Source of the DNA: Beverwykella pulmonaria
Lineage: Eukaryota > Ascomycota > Dothideomycetes > Pleosporales > Melanommataceae
Length of the DNA: 64,000 bases
NCBI GenBank assembly: GCA_001599595.1
Contig: BCHH01000009.1
Coordinates: forward strand, 422,099 to 486,098
Reading direction: 5' to 3'
The translations under genes were made by a program, and so were the position numbers. Below the pieces are notes generated by a model. That model had not been told where the DNA came from and ran no database searches. It worked only from the letters and a program-made list of their open reading frames with translations. Shown piece by piece: positions 35,208-48,200 of the stretch (positions are counted from its first letter, which is position 1; each line of letters begins with the position of its first letter).

Positions 35208-36512
35208 ATGTCGATTGATATCAACTGGGACACACTCACAGGCGGCGCAGATGGGACCGCCCGCGCAGAGACAATCCGCGCCTTCATTCACGACAAGTTC
35301 CAGCAAGTGACACTACCCCGTTTCATCCGCTCCGTACACGTCCACTCATTCAACTTCGGGAGCGTGCCCCCAGAGATTGAAGTCAAAGACATCTGCGATC
35401 CTCTCCCAGACTTTTACGAGGAGGATGAAGATTACCCAGACGAGGATGAGGGCGAAGACGAGGGTCAAGCGCCCGGCAGGCCACTCGGCACCAGCGATCC
35501 CACTTCGCCCCGTACGGCAAAGGGGCGTCGTAAAAGAGACACGGAAAGGGGATCATCGACCACGGAACAGCATTCACCAGCATACTCGCGTGTTACACCG
35601 CCCTATGGCAACACGAGAACCCCCGGATTTCGGAGCACGCTGACGCCGGCGGAGCAGCTGGCAAGTCCTCTCCTTCCTCGCATCTCAACGCCTGGCATTC
35701 CTGGAGGAACATCCAACATGAACTATTTCCATCTCCCCCTGGGTGCAGGCCTCTCAGGTGCCACAACGCCTCTCGCTGCTGTAGCCGGAGCGCAACTCCA
35801 AGGATGGCTCGAAAACCCATATGGAAGGCCCACGACGCCAACTGGGATGCGTCTTCGCAATGCTGCTTCATTCAGCTCCCTGACACTGACACCGCAGTCG
35901 CATCCGGACCCCAGCAGTCGTCCTTCTTCGCGGCATCAACACGAGTCAAAGAGGAGGAACTCCAACGCCGAATCAACGGGCTCCTCTCTCGATGGCTACG
36001 ACCGGACGCCGTCTGAGTCGCCTCCCCGCATGCGCGAAAAGAGCCCCGAAGACATTCAAGTTGTATCACATGTGCAGTACTCTGGAGACATCAAGATGTC
36101 GCTTACCGCGGAAATTCTCCTCGACTACCCCATGCCAAGCTTTGTTGGAATTCCACTGACGCTGAACATCACCGGGCTAACCTTTGATGGAGTGGCTATC
36201 CTGGCGTACATCAAGAAACGTGCCCACTTTTGCTTTCTATCGCCCGAGGATGCCAATGCACTTGTTGGAGGCGAAACCAGCCTTGACTCTCCACAGACGG
36301 ACACACAGAGACGAGAGCCACACGGCAAACATCGCTCCCGAATTGGTGGACTTCTCGAGCACATCAAAGTCGAGAGCGTGATTGGCAAACAAGAAACCGG
36401 AAAGCAAGTTCTCAAGAATGTTGGAAAGGTCGAGACGTTTGTCCTGGAGCAGGTCAGGCGAATCTTCGAGGACGAATTTGTCTATCCCAGTTTTTGGACG
36501 TTTCTCGTTTGA
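35208..36512 (+). CDS. MDM12: mitochondrial distribution and morphology protein 12 (ERMES subunit)
   Basis: A single uninterrupted frame of 434 residues starts MSIDINWDTLTGG, the usual Mdm12 beginning; the frame is open 45 codons further upstream but the family starts here. The SMP lipid-transfer domain is split: residues 1-~70 (IRAFIHDKFQQVTLPRFI, EIEVKDICDPLPDFY) and ~280-434 (DIQVVSHVQYSGDIKMSL, ending FVYPSFWTFLV). Between them lies a ~200-residue disordered Ser/Pro/Thr-rich insert with an acidic run. Mdm12 links ER-bound Mmm1 with mitochondrial Mdm34/Mdm10 and moves phospholipids between the membranes. It is the only long intronless gene in the window. Confidence 0.96.
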   Translation: MSIDINWDTLTGGADGTARAETIRAFIHDKFQQVTLPRFIRSVHVHSFNFGSVPPEIEVKDICDPLPDFYEEDEDYPDEDEGEDEGQAPGRPLGTSDPTSPRTAKGRRKRDTERGSSTTEQHSPAYSRVTPPYGNTRTPGFRSTLTPAEQLASPLLPRISTPGIPGGTSNMNYFHLPLGAGLSGATTPLAAVAGAQLQGWLENPYGRPTTPTGMRLRNAASFSSLTLTPQSHPDPSSRPSSRHQHESKRRNSNAESTGSSLDGYDRTPSESPPRMREKSPEDIQVVSHVQYSGDIKMSLTAEILLDYPMPSFVGIPLTLNITGLTFDGVAILAYIKKRAHFCFLSPEDANALVGGETSLDSPQTDTQRREPHGKHRSRIGGLLEHIKVESVIGKQETGKQVLKNVGKVETFVLEQVRRIFEDEFVYPSFWTFLV

Positions 36513-38386
36513 TGTACCCGCCAGTTGACTAGCTTAGGGGACCCAGTGACAAAGACTGCTAAAAGTTCCCATGCTGCAAGTTGTGCGACCAGACCTCTAG
36601 CTACCTTGATGTCATCTGCAGCCTTGTGGCAACACGATAGTGAACATGATAACTCCACTTGCTGCATGAGAAGGAATTGGGCCATGCGGTCAGCCGACCT
36701 GCAGCCATCATTTCATCCTTCGCGAAACTGTGTGCTTTGTGCGCTCTGTCAAAATGCGAGCAAAACGTCGACCCGCCTTAGCACGAGTGTTTCGTTCTCT
36801 CGCGAGATGTTACAGAGCACAGTCTCCACTGTCGAACGAGAGTCACGTTACAGCGCAGTGTGGGTGTGCAACAACCGGTGCGGCTTTTGCAGTAAGCGGT
36901 TTCCCATTGCCTGCATAGCTGCTGCACGAAAACGTGGGTTGGTGTCTGCCACTCGCGGCTGGGCGCAGAAGGAAAGAGTGACAGAATTTTGACAGGTTTA
37001 TAGTTATCACTGTTAAGTTACTGGTTCTCTGGCTGACGGCGGAATCAGGCTATGTATTACGCAGTGTTCATGTACGCAGCAAACTTCAATCCACTCAAGC
37101 CACTGTCCTCCTGTCGCCATCATGTCAAAGTCGAAGTGACAATATAAAAATGACCACTAGGGACGAGTACAGTTTCGCCTTGTCATTTGTGTTCCTCACT
37201 AACGCACCGTGCTTTGTCATCGTCTCCATCCGCCATGCACGCAGGCGATCCTTTGTTCTCTCCATCCTCTCAGTGTGACGCGTCCTGCTCCAGGTATCCC
37301 GCGATTCCCGCGATCCCCATCTCAACGGCTTCCCGACCCCTTGCTGTGCTGTCTATCATAGCCCCTCGCATAGACCACATGATAGCAGCTCCTCACACGG
37401 TCCGATTGGCGAATCTCAGCTGCCAAAACTGTTGAAGTTCCAGACATGCACAAACCACAGGCCGGCTGCCGGCTGCCGGCTGCCAGCAGAAGACGCAGCT
37501 GCCCATGTAACGCTGCAAGTGCTTTGGAAGACTTGCAGCATGCTCGTCAGGGCGGTAGGGGACCGGCGTCTGTATTGATTGCTGTGCGGACTCGGAAATG
37601 AATATTAGATTCAATGAAAAGCGAATCCGAAGCGTCCTATTCTTAGACGAGGGGAATATAAAGGCAGAGACCTCCGTACCGACCTTCTGAGGGCGCCCCA
37701 AGGCTATATCGCAGGCTAGTATACGACCTCTTTCTCTTCTTTATTATCACATATAGGCGATTGGGGTATAAGATCATGGTAGGGTCTTAGCGAGGCGGGT
37801 CGATGAGGTGATTGATCTATCTTGCAGCTGCAGAGAGCACGTCTGCCTGGTTGCTCATTCCTGTTTCATTTGGATACCAGTGAATGCCCCCGCGCAGAGA
37901 GGTTCTTGGAGAAGGACTTGGTTGCGTTCACAGATTAGTTCGATTCCACTGGCCGGGCTCGACCACGTGATTGCAGGTGATAGATGGGGTCCAGAACATG
38001 CCACTTGTGTGAGTCGAGCTTGCCCGCGGTTGGTAGGCGCGATGATTGAGAAGCTACATTTCACTATCCTGTCGCCCTTTGGCGTGAGATGCCACATCTC
38101 TCCCAAAGCAAACAGGAGTTCGCGTTTGTGAGCGGTGCAAGCCAAGGACCCTGGACCAATCAAGCATGGCTCCAGCCACTGTGGCGACCACCACCCCCTC
38201 ACTGCTCGTCATACTGGGCACGAGTTTATGCCCCGCCATGACAACTTGGAAAGCTGAAACACTCGAGGTCTGGCCACAACAACGCCTCTCTCCCCTCCTC
38301 CAGACCAACACACCCCCACCTACACATATTCCCCTATTGCCTGACCTACCACAGTCTACATTCATTCCTGCTCAGCAGCACGCACG
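36513..38386. other. 1.9 kb intergenic interval upstream of HET-C
   Basis: No supported gene. It includes a 7-base unit (GCCGGCT) repeated about three times at ~37461-37484 and a CCACGTGATT box near 37965. Short frames are unconvincing. Confidence 0.45.
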
Positions 38387-41300
38387 ATGGCGCGCTCCGA
38401 AATGAGTTTCGGCTCCCTCCTCCTGCCATGTGCAATTCTTCTCATTTTCTGGGCCCGCCCCGCTCATGCGTTTGGTGCCGGCAACATTGCTTCGCTGTCG
38501 AAGATCGAGGGCCAGAATTGGAGACATGGAGATATCGAGGATACGCTACTCACGCTTTTGATCTCCTCGAGCACCGGCAAGAAGTTCAGCAAAATGGACG
38601 TCAAGCGCGTCTACTTCGGCAACTGGCTTCGTAAGTCTATGCGCTCTTGACAAAAAAACATAGGAGCATTTGGACTGATGGTGACGCCTGCAGGTGACTA
38701 CTCCCAAGCTGTCGACGTACGTCCACCCCACAACTGCACTCTTAACCTGCCCTCTGCATCCACAAAGACGACCGCTAACACACGCACAACAGGTTGGCAC
38801 GGTCAAAAATATTTCAGCTGAAGCGATCCGGATATTGCTCTGGGTCCTTGGCTTCTTGAGCTTCGGATACGGCACCAGGGAGTTCGAGGTTACCCGAGAC
38901 AGACTGGGCTGCTACAGACCTGAGGAGCACATCGACAACCCGAAAGTGAGTTTAGGCTAACTCGGAACCTTATGCCTGTAACTGACATTCTCTCAGGACT
39001 ATGCCGACAATCTGGACGCCCGCCAGTACGACCGCCGCCTTCGGGGACCAGTCGATGAGAGGCGCGAACTTAGCGTTGACGAGCGAACCGGTTTGAAGAA
39101 CTACATTGCTTCCGAAGATTTGGGCATTGTCACCTCCGCGGGTATGGTCCGTGACCTGTTCCGTAGGTGTATTGACCTGGGACGCCGCTCTCGTGGCCAA
39201 GGACCCGATTTCTACGAAGCTCTCCGGCTGCTCGGTACTGCCTGCCACTGCTTGGAAGATTATTCAGCCCATTCCAATTACACCGAGCTTGCATTGATCG
39301 AGCTGGGCGAGCGCGATGTGTTCCCTCATGTCGGCCGCCGCGCTCAAATACGGCTTCAGGGCGCTCGAAATGCCGTCTATCCCATTGTCACGGGAACTTT
39401 TGGCGGCGTCGATTTCCTTCACTCCGTAATGGGCGAGTTCAACGACAAAGCTACCCAGTCTGAGCTCCAGGAGCTCGAAGGTGCTATCACGGACGCCGGC
39501 AGGAAGGAAAACAAGAGCATCATCAAAGATCTTCTCAGCCAGCTTCCCGAGGGCATCTTTGGCGGCAAGGACCAAGCTGGCAAGGCCGACGAACTCGAGC
39601 AGAATGCCAATGCCGCTAAAATGCAGAACATGCACATCACTCCTAAGGAGCCCGAGGCCTTCACTCAACAGCTGGGCGAGCTCGTCAAGCAGATTTACCC
39701 TATCATGGAGTTCCATGACGAGATCATGCAAGACATCAGCAAGATCATCGAAGAAATCCCCCTGCTTCCCGAGTTGCTCGAGAACCTCCAAGAGCAGATC
39801 AATATCTTCGTCTTCAGCCTGTTGGCTCCTTTCGTTCTTCCTATCATCAGCCAGGTCAAGACAGAGCTGGAGACTGGTTCTTCCGAGGTTATCGCCAGCT
39901 CCCGTGAGAAGCAACATATTGTCTTTAACGATGACGAGTCCACGGATCCAACCCACTCCATGATATCCAAAGACCATTTCAGCAATGTGTTGAACGAGCC
40001 CGCAGGCAGGATCGCATCCGAGGTTCTCAAGTGGGCAGTTCCTCAGATTGTCAAATGCTGGGACAATGATCGCGAGGACGCTGAACGTACCATTCAGCGC
40101 ATTATCACGGGTGTTTTCCACCACCCAGCCCAGCGTGGTTATGGTGAAGACGGTGCTCGCGATGCTCGCAACATCATGTTCGGGACCGTCGAGAACTGGT
40201 GGAGCCAGCTCTCCGAGCGTGCCAAGGACGATCTACGCGACAAATTGAGCCGCGATGGTGTCGAACAAGGCCGCAACCACAAAGAAGGAGTCCACGATAA
40301 AGGTCACGGATGCGGAAAGCCTCTTGGTATGGCCAACGATATCGGTGGCATTGGAGGAAAGGGCGGAAACAAGCAGTTTCAACAGGTCAGCAACCAAGCC
40401 GGTAAGATGGCTAGCGAGGCCGTTGGTGGAGGTGCCCTCGGCGGTCTCGTCGGTGGTCTCGTCGGAGGTATTGGTGGAAGCCTTCTCGGTGGCGCTTTTG
40501 GAGGCGATGAGAAGGAGAGCAAAAAGAGTAAGAAATATGACGACGATGGCGGCTACACCCAGTCCTACTCCGAACAGGGCCATCATAAGAAAAAGTCTCA
40601 AGATGACACGGAACGATACGGACAAGCACAGTATTCGCAGACCCAATACCCAAGTGGTGGGCAGCGCGAGGAATACTCTCGCCATGAACAAGATTCGCGT
40701 GGCGGATCCTACAGCTATCAGCAAAAAGTTGAGACAACCGGCTACAGTGGATCTGGTGGCTATGAGCGCCGTGAGGAGACACGCTATGAGAGTGGCGATC
40801 GATACCAGTCCGAGGTGAAGAGGGAAGGATTCGACCAACAGGGCCAATACTATCAGGAGGAGAAAAAGTAAGTATTCTGCCGACTCTTCTCCCCTTCAAA
40901 TTCCGTCCCTGTTAACACTTCCCAGGAAAAAGGGCAAAAAATACGGCCAAGAGGAATCTGAAGACGAAGAAGATGATGACAACGATTCCTACGAGGAGAA
41001 GCGCCGCAAGAAGGAGAAAAAGGAGCAAAAGAAGCGCGAGAAGGAAGAGAAGAAGAAGTACAAAAAGCACGGCGATGACGACAATGACTCGGGCGATGAT
41101 GCTTACAAGAGGCGCAAGAGCCCTAGCCCAAAACGACGCTCAGGAGACTACTCGCAAGAGAGCGGCGGCTATGGTGGCGGCTATGGCGGCGGAAGGGGTG
41201 AACAAGCAAGGTACGGGCAGGAGCAGGAGTACGGTGGTGGTCGCCAGGAGTATGGAGGTGGAGGTGGTCAAGAGTATGGGGGCGGGTATCAAGGCGGTGG

Positions 41301-41502
41301 CCGTCAGGAGTATGGCGGTGGAGACTCTTATGGATCCAGGCGCCAGGAAGAAGGCTATGGTGCTAGTGGAATGCCTGGTGGCTTTGATGAACAACAGGGT
41401 GGATATGGTGGACAGCAGGGCTATGGCGGACAGCAGGGCTATGGCGGACAACAAGGTGGATATGACGACCAGGGCTATGGTAGTGGGAGGCGGTATGATT
41501 AG
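38387..41502 (+). CDS. het-C: HET-C heterokaryon incompatibility protein (Het-C family, PF07217)
   Basis: Exons 38387-38630, 38694-38716, 38793-38945, 38997-40867 and 40926-41502 join to 955 residues. The N terminus is a signal peptide (hydrophobic LLLPCAILLIFWA, then AHAFGAG); in-frame ATG 38402 gives a more classical one. The core is unmistakable: KIEGQNWRHGDIEDTLLTLL, VYFGNWLRDYSQAVDVGTV, GCYRPEEHIDNPKDYADN and LIELGERDVFPHVGR. A hydrophobic stretch lies at ~409-427 and a glycine-zipper stretch at ~616-643; the tail is charged, then rich in Gly/Tyr/Gln repeats as in Neurospora HET-C. In Neurospora crassa allelic differences at het-c, together with the linked HET-domain gene pin-c, trigger incompatibility. 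Whether this copy is active in recognition cannot be judged. Confidence 0.95.
41390..41465 (+). repeat. 18-nt tandem repeat, Gly-Gln-Gln-Gly-Tyr-Gly units
   Basis: Copies of GGACAGCAGGGCTATGGC and close variants lie in the last HET-C exon and code for GGQQGYG units. They extend a longer Gly/Tyr/Arg-rich tail that starts near 41155. Confidence 0.8.
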
Positions 41503-42858
41503 ACTGCTGGACTGAGGTGAAGCGGGACGGCTTTATGTACTGAGAGGTGCTGCGCACCTTGTTGGTCTGTGGGTGCCTACGGAAGACTGCTGGACCTGTC
41601 CTTGGACGTCATGACCTGATGATCCTATATCAGTAGAATGAATCTTCTCTCATAGGAAATGTTGATTTCTCTCCACTGTTTTCTCACTGACTCGAGACTT
41701 GCTAGCATAACGTTCACAATTAATTATGTGCTCGTACAGATTCTAGGAGATAAAACGTCAGCGTCCCAAGAAACGCAAGTACAGGGACAAGTAAACACGC
41801 AAAAATTACATGTAAGAAGCTTCAAAATAGTGATACAATCGCGAGACTTATCAATCCCATCCCGGACTTGGGGTCAGGAAGGCTGGTACTTTCCGGTCAT
41901 AGATAGGGATAGGCAGATCAAAAAGAAAATACATTTTTTCCCCTCGTAATAGTAATAGAAATGGGCCGTTGCCTACGGTATTAGGGGGTGCTGTACATCC
42001 GCTTCAAAAAGGAGGCCCTTTGCTCTACCCATAAGGCCATGCTTGGTGGTTCGTGAGCACCCGGACTGCCTTGCTCCTGCCTCCCTCCTCCATACACACC
42101 GCTTCACTAATTACGCGGCGGGATATTTCTTCCTACCTGGGTTGTTTTTTCTTGATTGGGAGAGTTGCGATTTCAAAAGGACCCTACACCCGGTTTTGCT
42201 GTCTGAACAAAAACACGCCTTTGCCCCATTGGTCTCTATTTCTGCATATAGTCACCCGTCCGTGGGTTGATCAGTGGTGAGGGTAGTTGCCAAAAAAGAG
42301 CGCAGCCTCATCTGGTATACAATCTACTTCTGCTGCTTACAAAAAGTAGAAAGGTTAAAGTGTTGAGCAAGGATACAAAATGCTAGCAGATACAATAAGA
42401 CAATGTAGAGCTTGAGTAATCGTTCTGCTCTCTTTCTAAATCAACATAGGCTAGCAATAGAAACGAGTTGACGCATCGCGGTGGAAAGGACAGCAACGAC
42501 AGCACCAAGAAAGAGTCACGCCGAACGTGAAGTTGTAGAATATTTTATCATAGTTGGTCACATGGGAGTAATATCATAGGCCAAATAAGACGCGTGAATC
42601 GGGAGGGTTGCTTGGAGGTTCCGAGTGGTGCTCGAAACCTGCGCTGCACCGGCTCTAAAGATGTATGTAGTCTCTTCTATGATGAGGGGCCATAGACTTC
42701 GATTCTCGAACCTGGTATACATCCTCAGCGACGTCTCTCGTGCGCGTTCCCGCTCGTCATGGCTTTGCGTCTCTCACAATGGAGAGAAGCAAGCTAGCCT
42801 CTCGTTTTGATAGTTGTGCCACTCGAAGCTTTTCCTCAGGCGCTGGCACCTTCACGTT
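41503..42858. other. intergenic between convergent stops of HET-C and SWD1
   Basis: 1356 nt. No gene, tRNA or repeat that I can support; presumably the 3' UTRs of both genes. Confidence 0.45.
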
Positions 42859-44515
42859 TCATCCAGCGCGCCGTCTCTTTGCCCCATTCTGCACTGCGCC
42901 CGTCCCATTCTGGGCCCTTCTTGCTTCATCCCCGCTGACCCCATCTTCATCATTCATCCATTCTCGCCCTGTCCCTGGACTCTTCCTTCGGAATTGGCCG
43001 GCCCCAATCGCAATAATCTCATCCTCGCTATCACTCGCTTCGATGTCCAGCAGAACCGGCATTCGGAAGTCGCCGGCCTCAAACTCGGTCGCCATTTTCG
43101 CCGATTCAATGGTAAGGACATCAATTTCCTCGTCTTCCTGGTCGAGGCGGCGTTTGTGTATTTCTTCGATGGGCTGGATGTCGAACTCGTCTTCACGCTC
43201 GATGTATTCTACATTCTCTTCGACTTCCACAAAGTCGGGGGCAAGTGCAGACCATCTTTGAGGTTGCAGGATGGACCAAAGCCAGACACGGCCTGAATCG
43301 ACACCTACGGCAGCGAGCTTTGGGCGGAAGGGATGCCACTGCGTGATGTTAGCGTCACGTCGTCTGGCGAAAGGCTATGATGTACCTCAACAGCAGATAG
43401 TTCTTCTTTCGTCCCTTCTAGAATCTTCACCAAACTGCCCTGTCCCCGCTCCCAGACATAGATGTGGTGATTCATCCAGGTTGATGCAGTGACGTAATCG
43501 CCAGTCGGGCTGAATGAGACGTGATTCCACGACAGCTTCTGGACTAGATCCTGGAACTTGTGTTCCACCTCCAGATGGAGCGTTTCGAAATCTAGCTTTG
43601 GATCTGCAAAGTCGGGAAGGTGGAGCGTTCGAACAATTCTGTCGCTTGAATTGATCACAATGTCTCTGCCTGACGGCGTCAGCCGTATAAATACAATGAT
43701 ATTGTTTGTGATGCGGGTCGAGTGCCGGAGCTGATGCGAGGCAGTGTCGATAATGTTTAACCAGCCCTTGTTTGTGCCTGCGATGATGTGGTCCCCCGAG
43801 GGAGTAAAGACGGTGACGGTTGTTGTCTGTTTCGCATCCTGGGCATTCTGTTTCTCAGTCGCATTCTCGCGCTCGGCTTGCGATCGGAGGGGAGCCGAGG
43901 GCAGGGGGTGCTTCACGGGGATTTCGGAGGACATGTCGACGAGGACGGGCTGGTCTTCGAAAAGCGCGGCTACGAACAGCATGCTGGTGGAGTGTTAGTA
44001 GGAAGCTGCAGCGGTCTGGAAGAATACCATGCTCACTGATTCTTGGGGTGCAGCTCTGCTATGAAGATGGCAGCCTCGAAGCGGACGGTGCGCGCCCGCG
44101 AGCCATCCTTCAGGTCCCAGAGCACACATTTCCAGTCCTGGCCTGCGCTGAGAAGATAGCGGTCGTTGGAAGACCAGCTTAGCGACTGGACCTGGCGTGT
44201 GTGGCCGCGCAGTTTGCGCGCGACGCCGTTGGTCTCGATATCGAAGATGACCACGATGCCATCGTGCTGAGGCGGTCAGTTGGTGCGTCGAGCCTAGAAG
44301 GGGGCGCAATTAGGCCATACCCGTCCTGACGCAAGCAGATCGCCGCGGTGGCTAAAACGGATCGACGTGGAATGGCCGCTGTCTGCGAAGTGTGTGAGTC
44401 ACGATAGGCTTCACTCCGCTGGTGGGGGGAATGCTTAGCACTCACGAAGGCGGCCGGTGATGACATCGGGGCAGTCCTGGGCGAGGACGAAGGGGTCGAC
44501 GAGCGACAGATTCAT
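42859..44515 (-). CDS. SWD1: Swd1/RbBP5-type WD40 subunit of the COMPASS (Set1) H3K4 methyltransferase
   Basis: Exons 44515-44446, 44382-44321, 44266-44037, 43983-43386 and 43338-42859 join to 479 residues. It starts MNLSLVDPF; WD repeats follow with IVVIFDIETNGVARKLRGH, SLSWSSNDRYLLSAGQDWKC, TVTVFTPSGDHIIAGTNKGW and YVWERGQGSLVKILEGTKEE. After the propeller, WSALAPDFVEVEENVEYIER and EREDEFDI match the RbBP5/Swd1 hinge that docks the SET subunit. COMPASS mono-, di- and trimethylates histone H3 Lys4 and is recruited by Ser5-phosphorylated Pol II. The last ~60 residues are acidic, then basic. It is divergent from RPB1. Confidence 0.93.
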
Positions 44516-45217
44516 GACGCGGTGGAGGGGCTCGGGGTCGGGGTAGGGGCAGAGGCGCCGGCGCGGTGCGAGTACCGTGTGTATGCCTGGTTTATTTGTA
44601 GCATCTTCTTCGCAGGCGCGTGTATCTCGCCTGGGAGACGCGCTTGGTGAAGAGATTCATAGGCGAGCAGCTGGCGTGCCGTTTGCGGTGGCGACCCTTG
44701 TCCGTTTCGGCTTAGGGGGCTTAGTGGTCTTGGCTCTCACCCTCTTCACAAAGAGTCGTCTCTCCTTGTTGTCAGAGCCCGCCTCCATCTCCACCACCTC
44801 CCCCCCCATCTCGCCCGGCCGCCTGCTATCAGCGAGCGCGCACTACCTCGCTGCCCGACTGCGCTGAACGACGTGCATCACTAATAGGCGCGTCAACAAC
44901 CCGTCACAGGCGCGACCCGCCAGCAAGCCCGAGCCCCCGACTTTGGCAGCCTCTGACCGCGGGCTCCCTTCTTCAACCTCATCTCTTCGCGCGCGCCCGG
45001 CGCATCGAAACCCATCTCCCGGCCCACGGCGCGCGATATCCACGGCGGCGACATAGTTACGGCGGCAGCGTTACAGAAGTTTTAGACGGAGGAGTCGCCC
45101 CCAGCCGGCGAGGCCACCACGGCCGTCTGCTCCGCGACGGCGTGAATCCCTTTTGGAGCCCGGTAAAACGGACAACAACGACACTCTCTCTTACGAGACC
45201 TAATCACAAGTGCAACC
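44516..45217. promoter_or_regulatory. bidirectional promoter region of SWD1 and RPB1
   Basis: 702 nt, GC-rich, between the two start codons, with no supported gene inside. A shared or back-to-back promoter is implied by the geometry; no specific factor site is claimed. Confidence 0.55.
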
Positions 45218-48200
45218 ATGGCGCCCGGGGCACCGTTGCAGTCGAAATGTCCCCTCCGGACGATCAAGGAGATCCAGTTCGGTCTTCTCTCGCCTGAGGA
45301 GATCAAGGCGATGAGCGTCGTGCACATCATCTATCCTGAGACGATGGTACGTCGCGCGCGATTTTTTTCGCGTTGCTGGCGCTAACAGTGCGATAGGACG
45401 AGCAGAAGAACCAACCGCGGGTGCAGGGTCTGAACGACCCGAAGCTCGGCACCATTGACCGCATGTACTCATGCGCGACGTGCAAGGAAGACATCCAGGT
45501 CTGCCCCGGCCATTTCGGTCATATAGAGCTTGCCGTGCCTGTCTTTCATGTTGGTAAGCATTTCCTCTCTACGCGCGCTCGCATATTTTCGTGAACTGAC
45601 GTCGGGGGCAGGTTTCGTCGTGAAGATTAAGAAGATTCTCGAGACCGTATGCCACAACTGTGGCCTGATTCTGGCCGACTTCAACCATCCAGACTGGAAG
45701 CAAGCCATCCGGCTGAAGGACGCGAAGCGCCGATTCGACATGATCTGGCGTCTGTCCAAGACAAGGCGGGAGTGCGTGTCTGAAATTCCCGAAGATGACC
45801 AGAAGAAGGGAAACAAGACGCCCCACGGTGGCTGTGGCAATAGGCAGCCGGACTCCATCCGAAAGGAAGGCCTGAAGTTGACGGCATCATACAAGCCCAA
45901 GAAGGATGACGACGAAGGCAAGGGCGAGGAAAAGAAGCCTATCACCCCCCAGGACGCGCTCAACATCTTCAAGAATCTCTCTGACAACACCCTCGCACTC
46001 CTTGGTCTGAACGCCGACTACGCTCGACCTGAATGGATGGTGCTTACCGTTCTGCCCGTGCCCCCACCTCCAGTCCGGCCTAGTATATCTGTGGACGGAA
46101 CAGGACAAGGCATGCGTGGCGAGGATGATCTGACCTACAAGCTGGGTGATATCATCCGTGCCAACGGGCGCGTTCAAGAGTGTATTCAACAGGGCTCCCC
46201 TCAACACGTTCTCAATGAGTTTGAGAGTCTGCTCCAGTACCATGTCGCTACATACATGGACAACGACGCGAACGGCGTGCCTCAGGCCATGCAGAAGTCT
46301 GGGCGACCATTAAAGACCATCCGTGGTCGCTTAAAGGGCAAGGAGGGCCGTCTGCGAGGCAACTTGATGGGCAAGCGTGTCGACTTCTCTGCCCGCACGG
46401 TTATCACCGGCGACCCCAATCTCTCTCTAGACCAAGTTGGTGTACCACGGTCTATTGCTCGAACTCTGACCTATCCGGAAGTGGTGACCAAGTTCAACAT
46501 CAGCAAGCTTACGGCCTTGGTGCGGAACGGACCCCTGCAACACCCCGGCGCCAACTACGTGATCAAATCCGATGGCGTGAGGCTTGACCTTAAGCACAAC
46601 AAGAACCTGGACGAGTTGCGACTCCAGTACGGCTGGAAAGTCGAGCGCCACATTGACGATGACGATGTTATCATCTTCAACCGTCAGCCTTCTCTTCACA
46701 AGGAATCTATGATGGGACATAGGGTCAAGGTCATGCCGTACTCGACATTCCGTCTCAACCTCTCCGTTACCTCCCCCTACAACGCCGATTTCGATGGCGA
46801 CGAAATGAATCTTCATGTTCCCCAGAGCGACGAAACCCGCGCTGAAGTGATGAACCTTTGCATGGTTCCCCTCAACATCGTTTCGCCTCAGCGTAACTCC
46901 CCTCTGATGGGTATCGTGCAGGACACGCTTTGTGGAGCGTACAAGATATGTCGTCGTGACAATTTCTTGACCAAGGATCAAGTCCAGAATATCATGATGT
47001 GGATACCGGAGTGGGATGGCGTCATTCCCCCGCCTGCTATCATGAAGCCACGTCCGCGATGGACCGGCAAACAGATCATCAGCATGGCGTTCGAGAAGGG
47101 CATCAACATCGTCCGTTCTACTGATGATACCCTCAAGGATGAGGGCCTGTTAATCCAAGGTGGTGAGCTCCTCTACGGTGTTCTCACCAAGAAGATTATT
47201 GGTGCTTCCGCGGCTGGTGTCATCCATGTTGTGTACAACGAGTATGGATGGCAGAAGGCAGTCAAGTTCTTTAACGCTACCCAGCGGATTGTTTGTTACT
47301 GGCTGAGTCATAATGGCTTTAGTATCGGTATCGGCGACACCATTCCTGACGTTAAGACGGCGGATAAGATTGCAGCCGAGATCACGTCAGCTAAACGGCA
47401 AGTTGAGGAAATTGTCAAACTCGCCACCAAGGACGAGCTTGAACCCAGCCCTGGATTGAGTGTGCGCGCGACGTTCGAGTCCAAGGTCCAGAAGGCTTTG
47501 AACGAAGGCCGTGAAGGTGGTGGTACGGCAGCGCAAAACAGTTTGAAAGATTCTAATAACGTCATTCAAACAGTCCTGTCTGGTTCTAAGGGTTCTACTG
47601 TCAACATCTCACAGATGGTTGCGCTTGTTGGACAGCAAGCCGTGGAAGGAGCCCGTATTCCATTCGGATTTAAGTACCGGACCTTACCCCACTTCACCAA
47701 GGACGATTATTCTCCAGAGTCTCGAGGGTTCATCGAGAACTCTTATCTGCGTGGGCTGACCCCAACCGAGTTCTTTTTCCACGCCATGGCCGGTCGTGAA
47801 GGTTTGATCGACACAGCAGTCAAGACTGCCGAAACTGGTTACATTCAGCGTCGGTTGGTGAAGGCACTCGAAGATGTCATGGTCAAATACGATGGCACAG
47901 TCCGAAATTCCATGGGAGATATTGTTGAGTTCATCTACGGAGAAGACGGCCTTGATGGCCAGCATATCGAGCAGCAGAAGGTGGATACCATCACTTGCTC
48001 TGATGCCAAATTCGAGCAACGATTTAAGATGGACGTCATGGGTGATCGCCCTCCCATATCTCCTAACCGTCTTGAAATCGCCAATGAGATTCAGGGAGAC
48101 CTCGAAGTTCAGGAGCATCTAGATGCGGAATGGGAGCAACTTTACAAGGACCGACAGTACTTGCGAGTGCGTGCGACTGAAGACACGCAACAATTCCAAC

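Noticed and set aside
41990..42070. tRNA-like stretch in the HET-C/SWD1 gap
   Set aside because: A GGTTCGTGAG-like B-box fragment is present but there is no matching A-box or cloverleaf arms. I found no convincing tRNA anywhere in the window.
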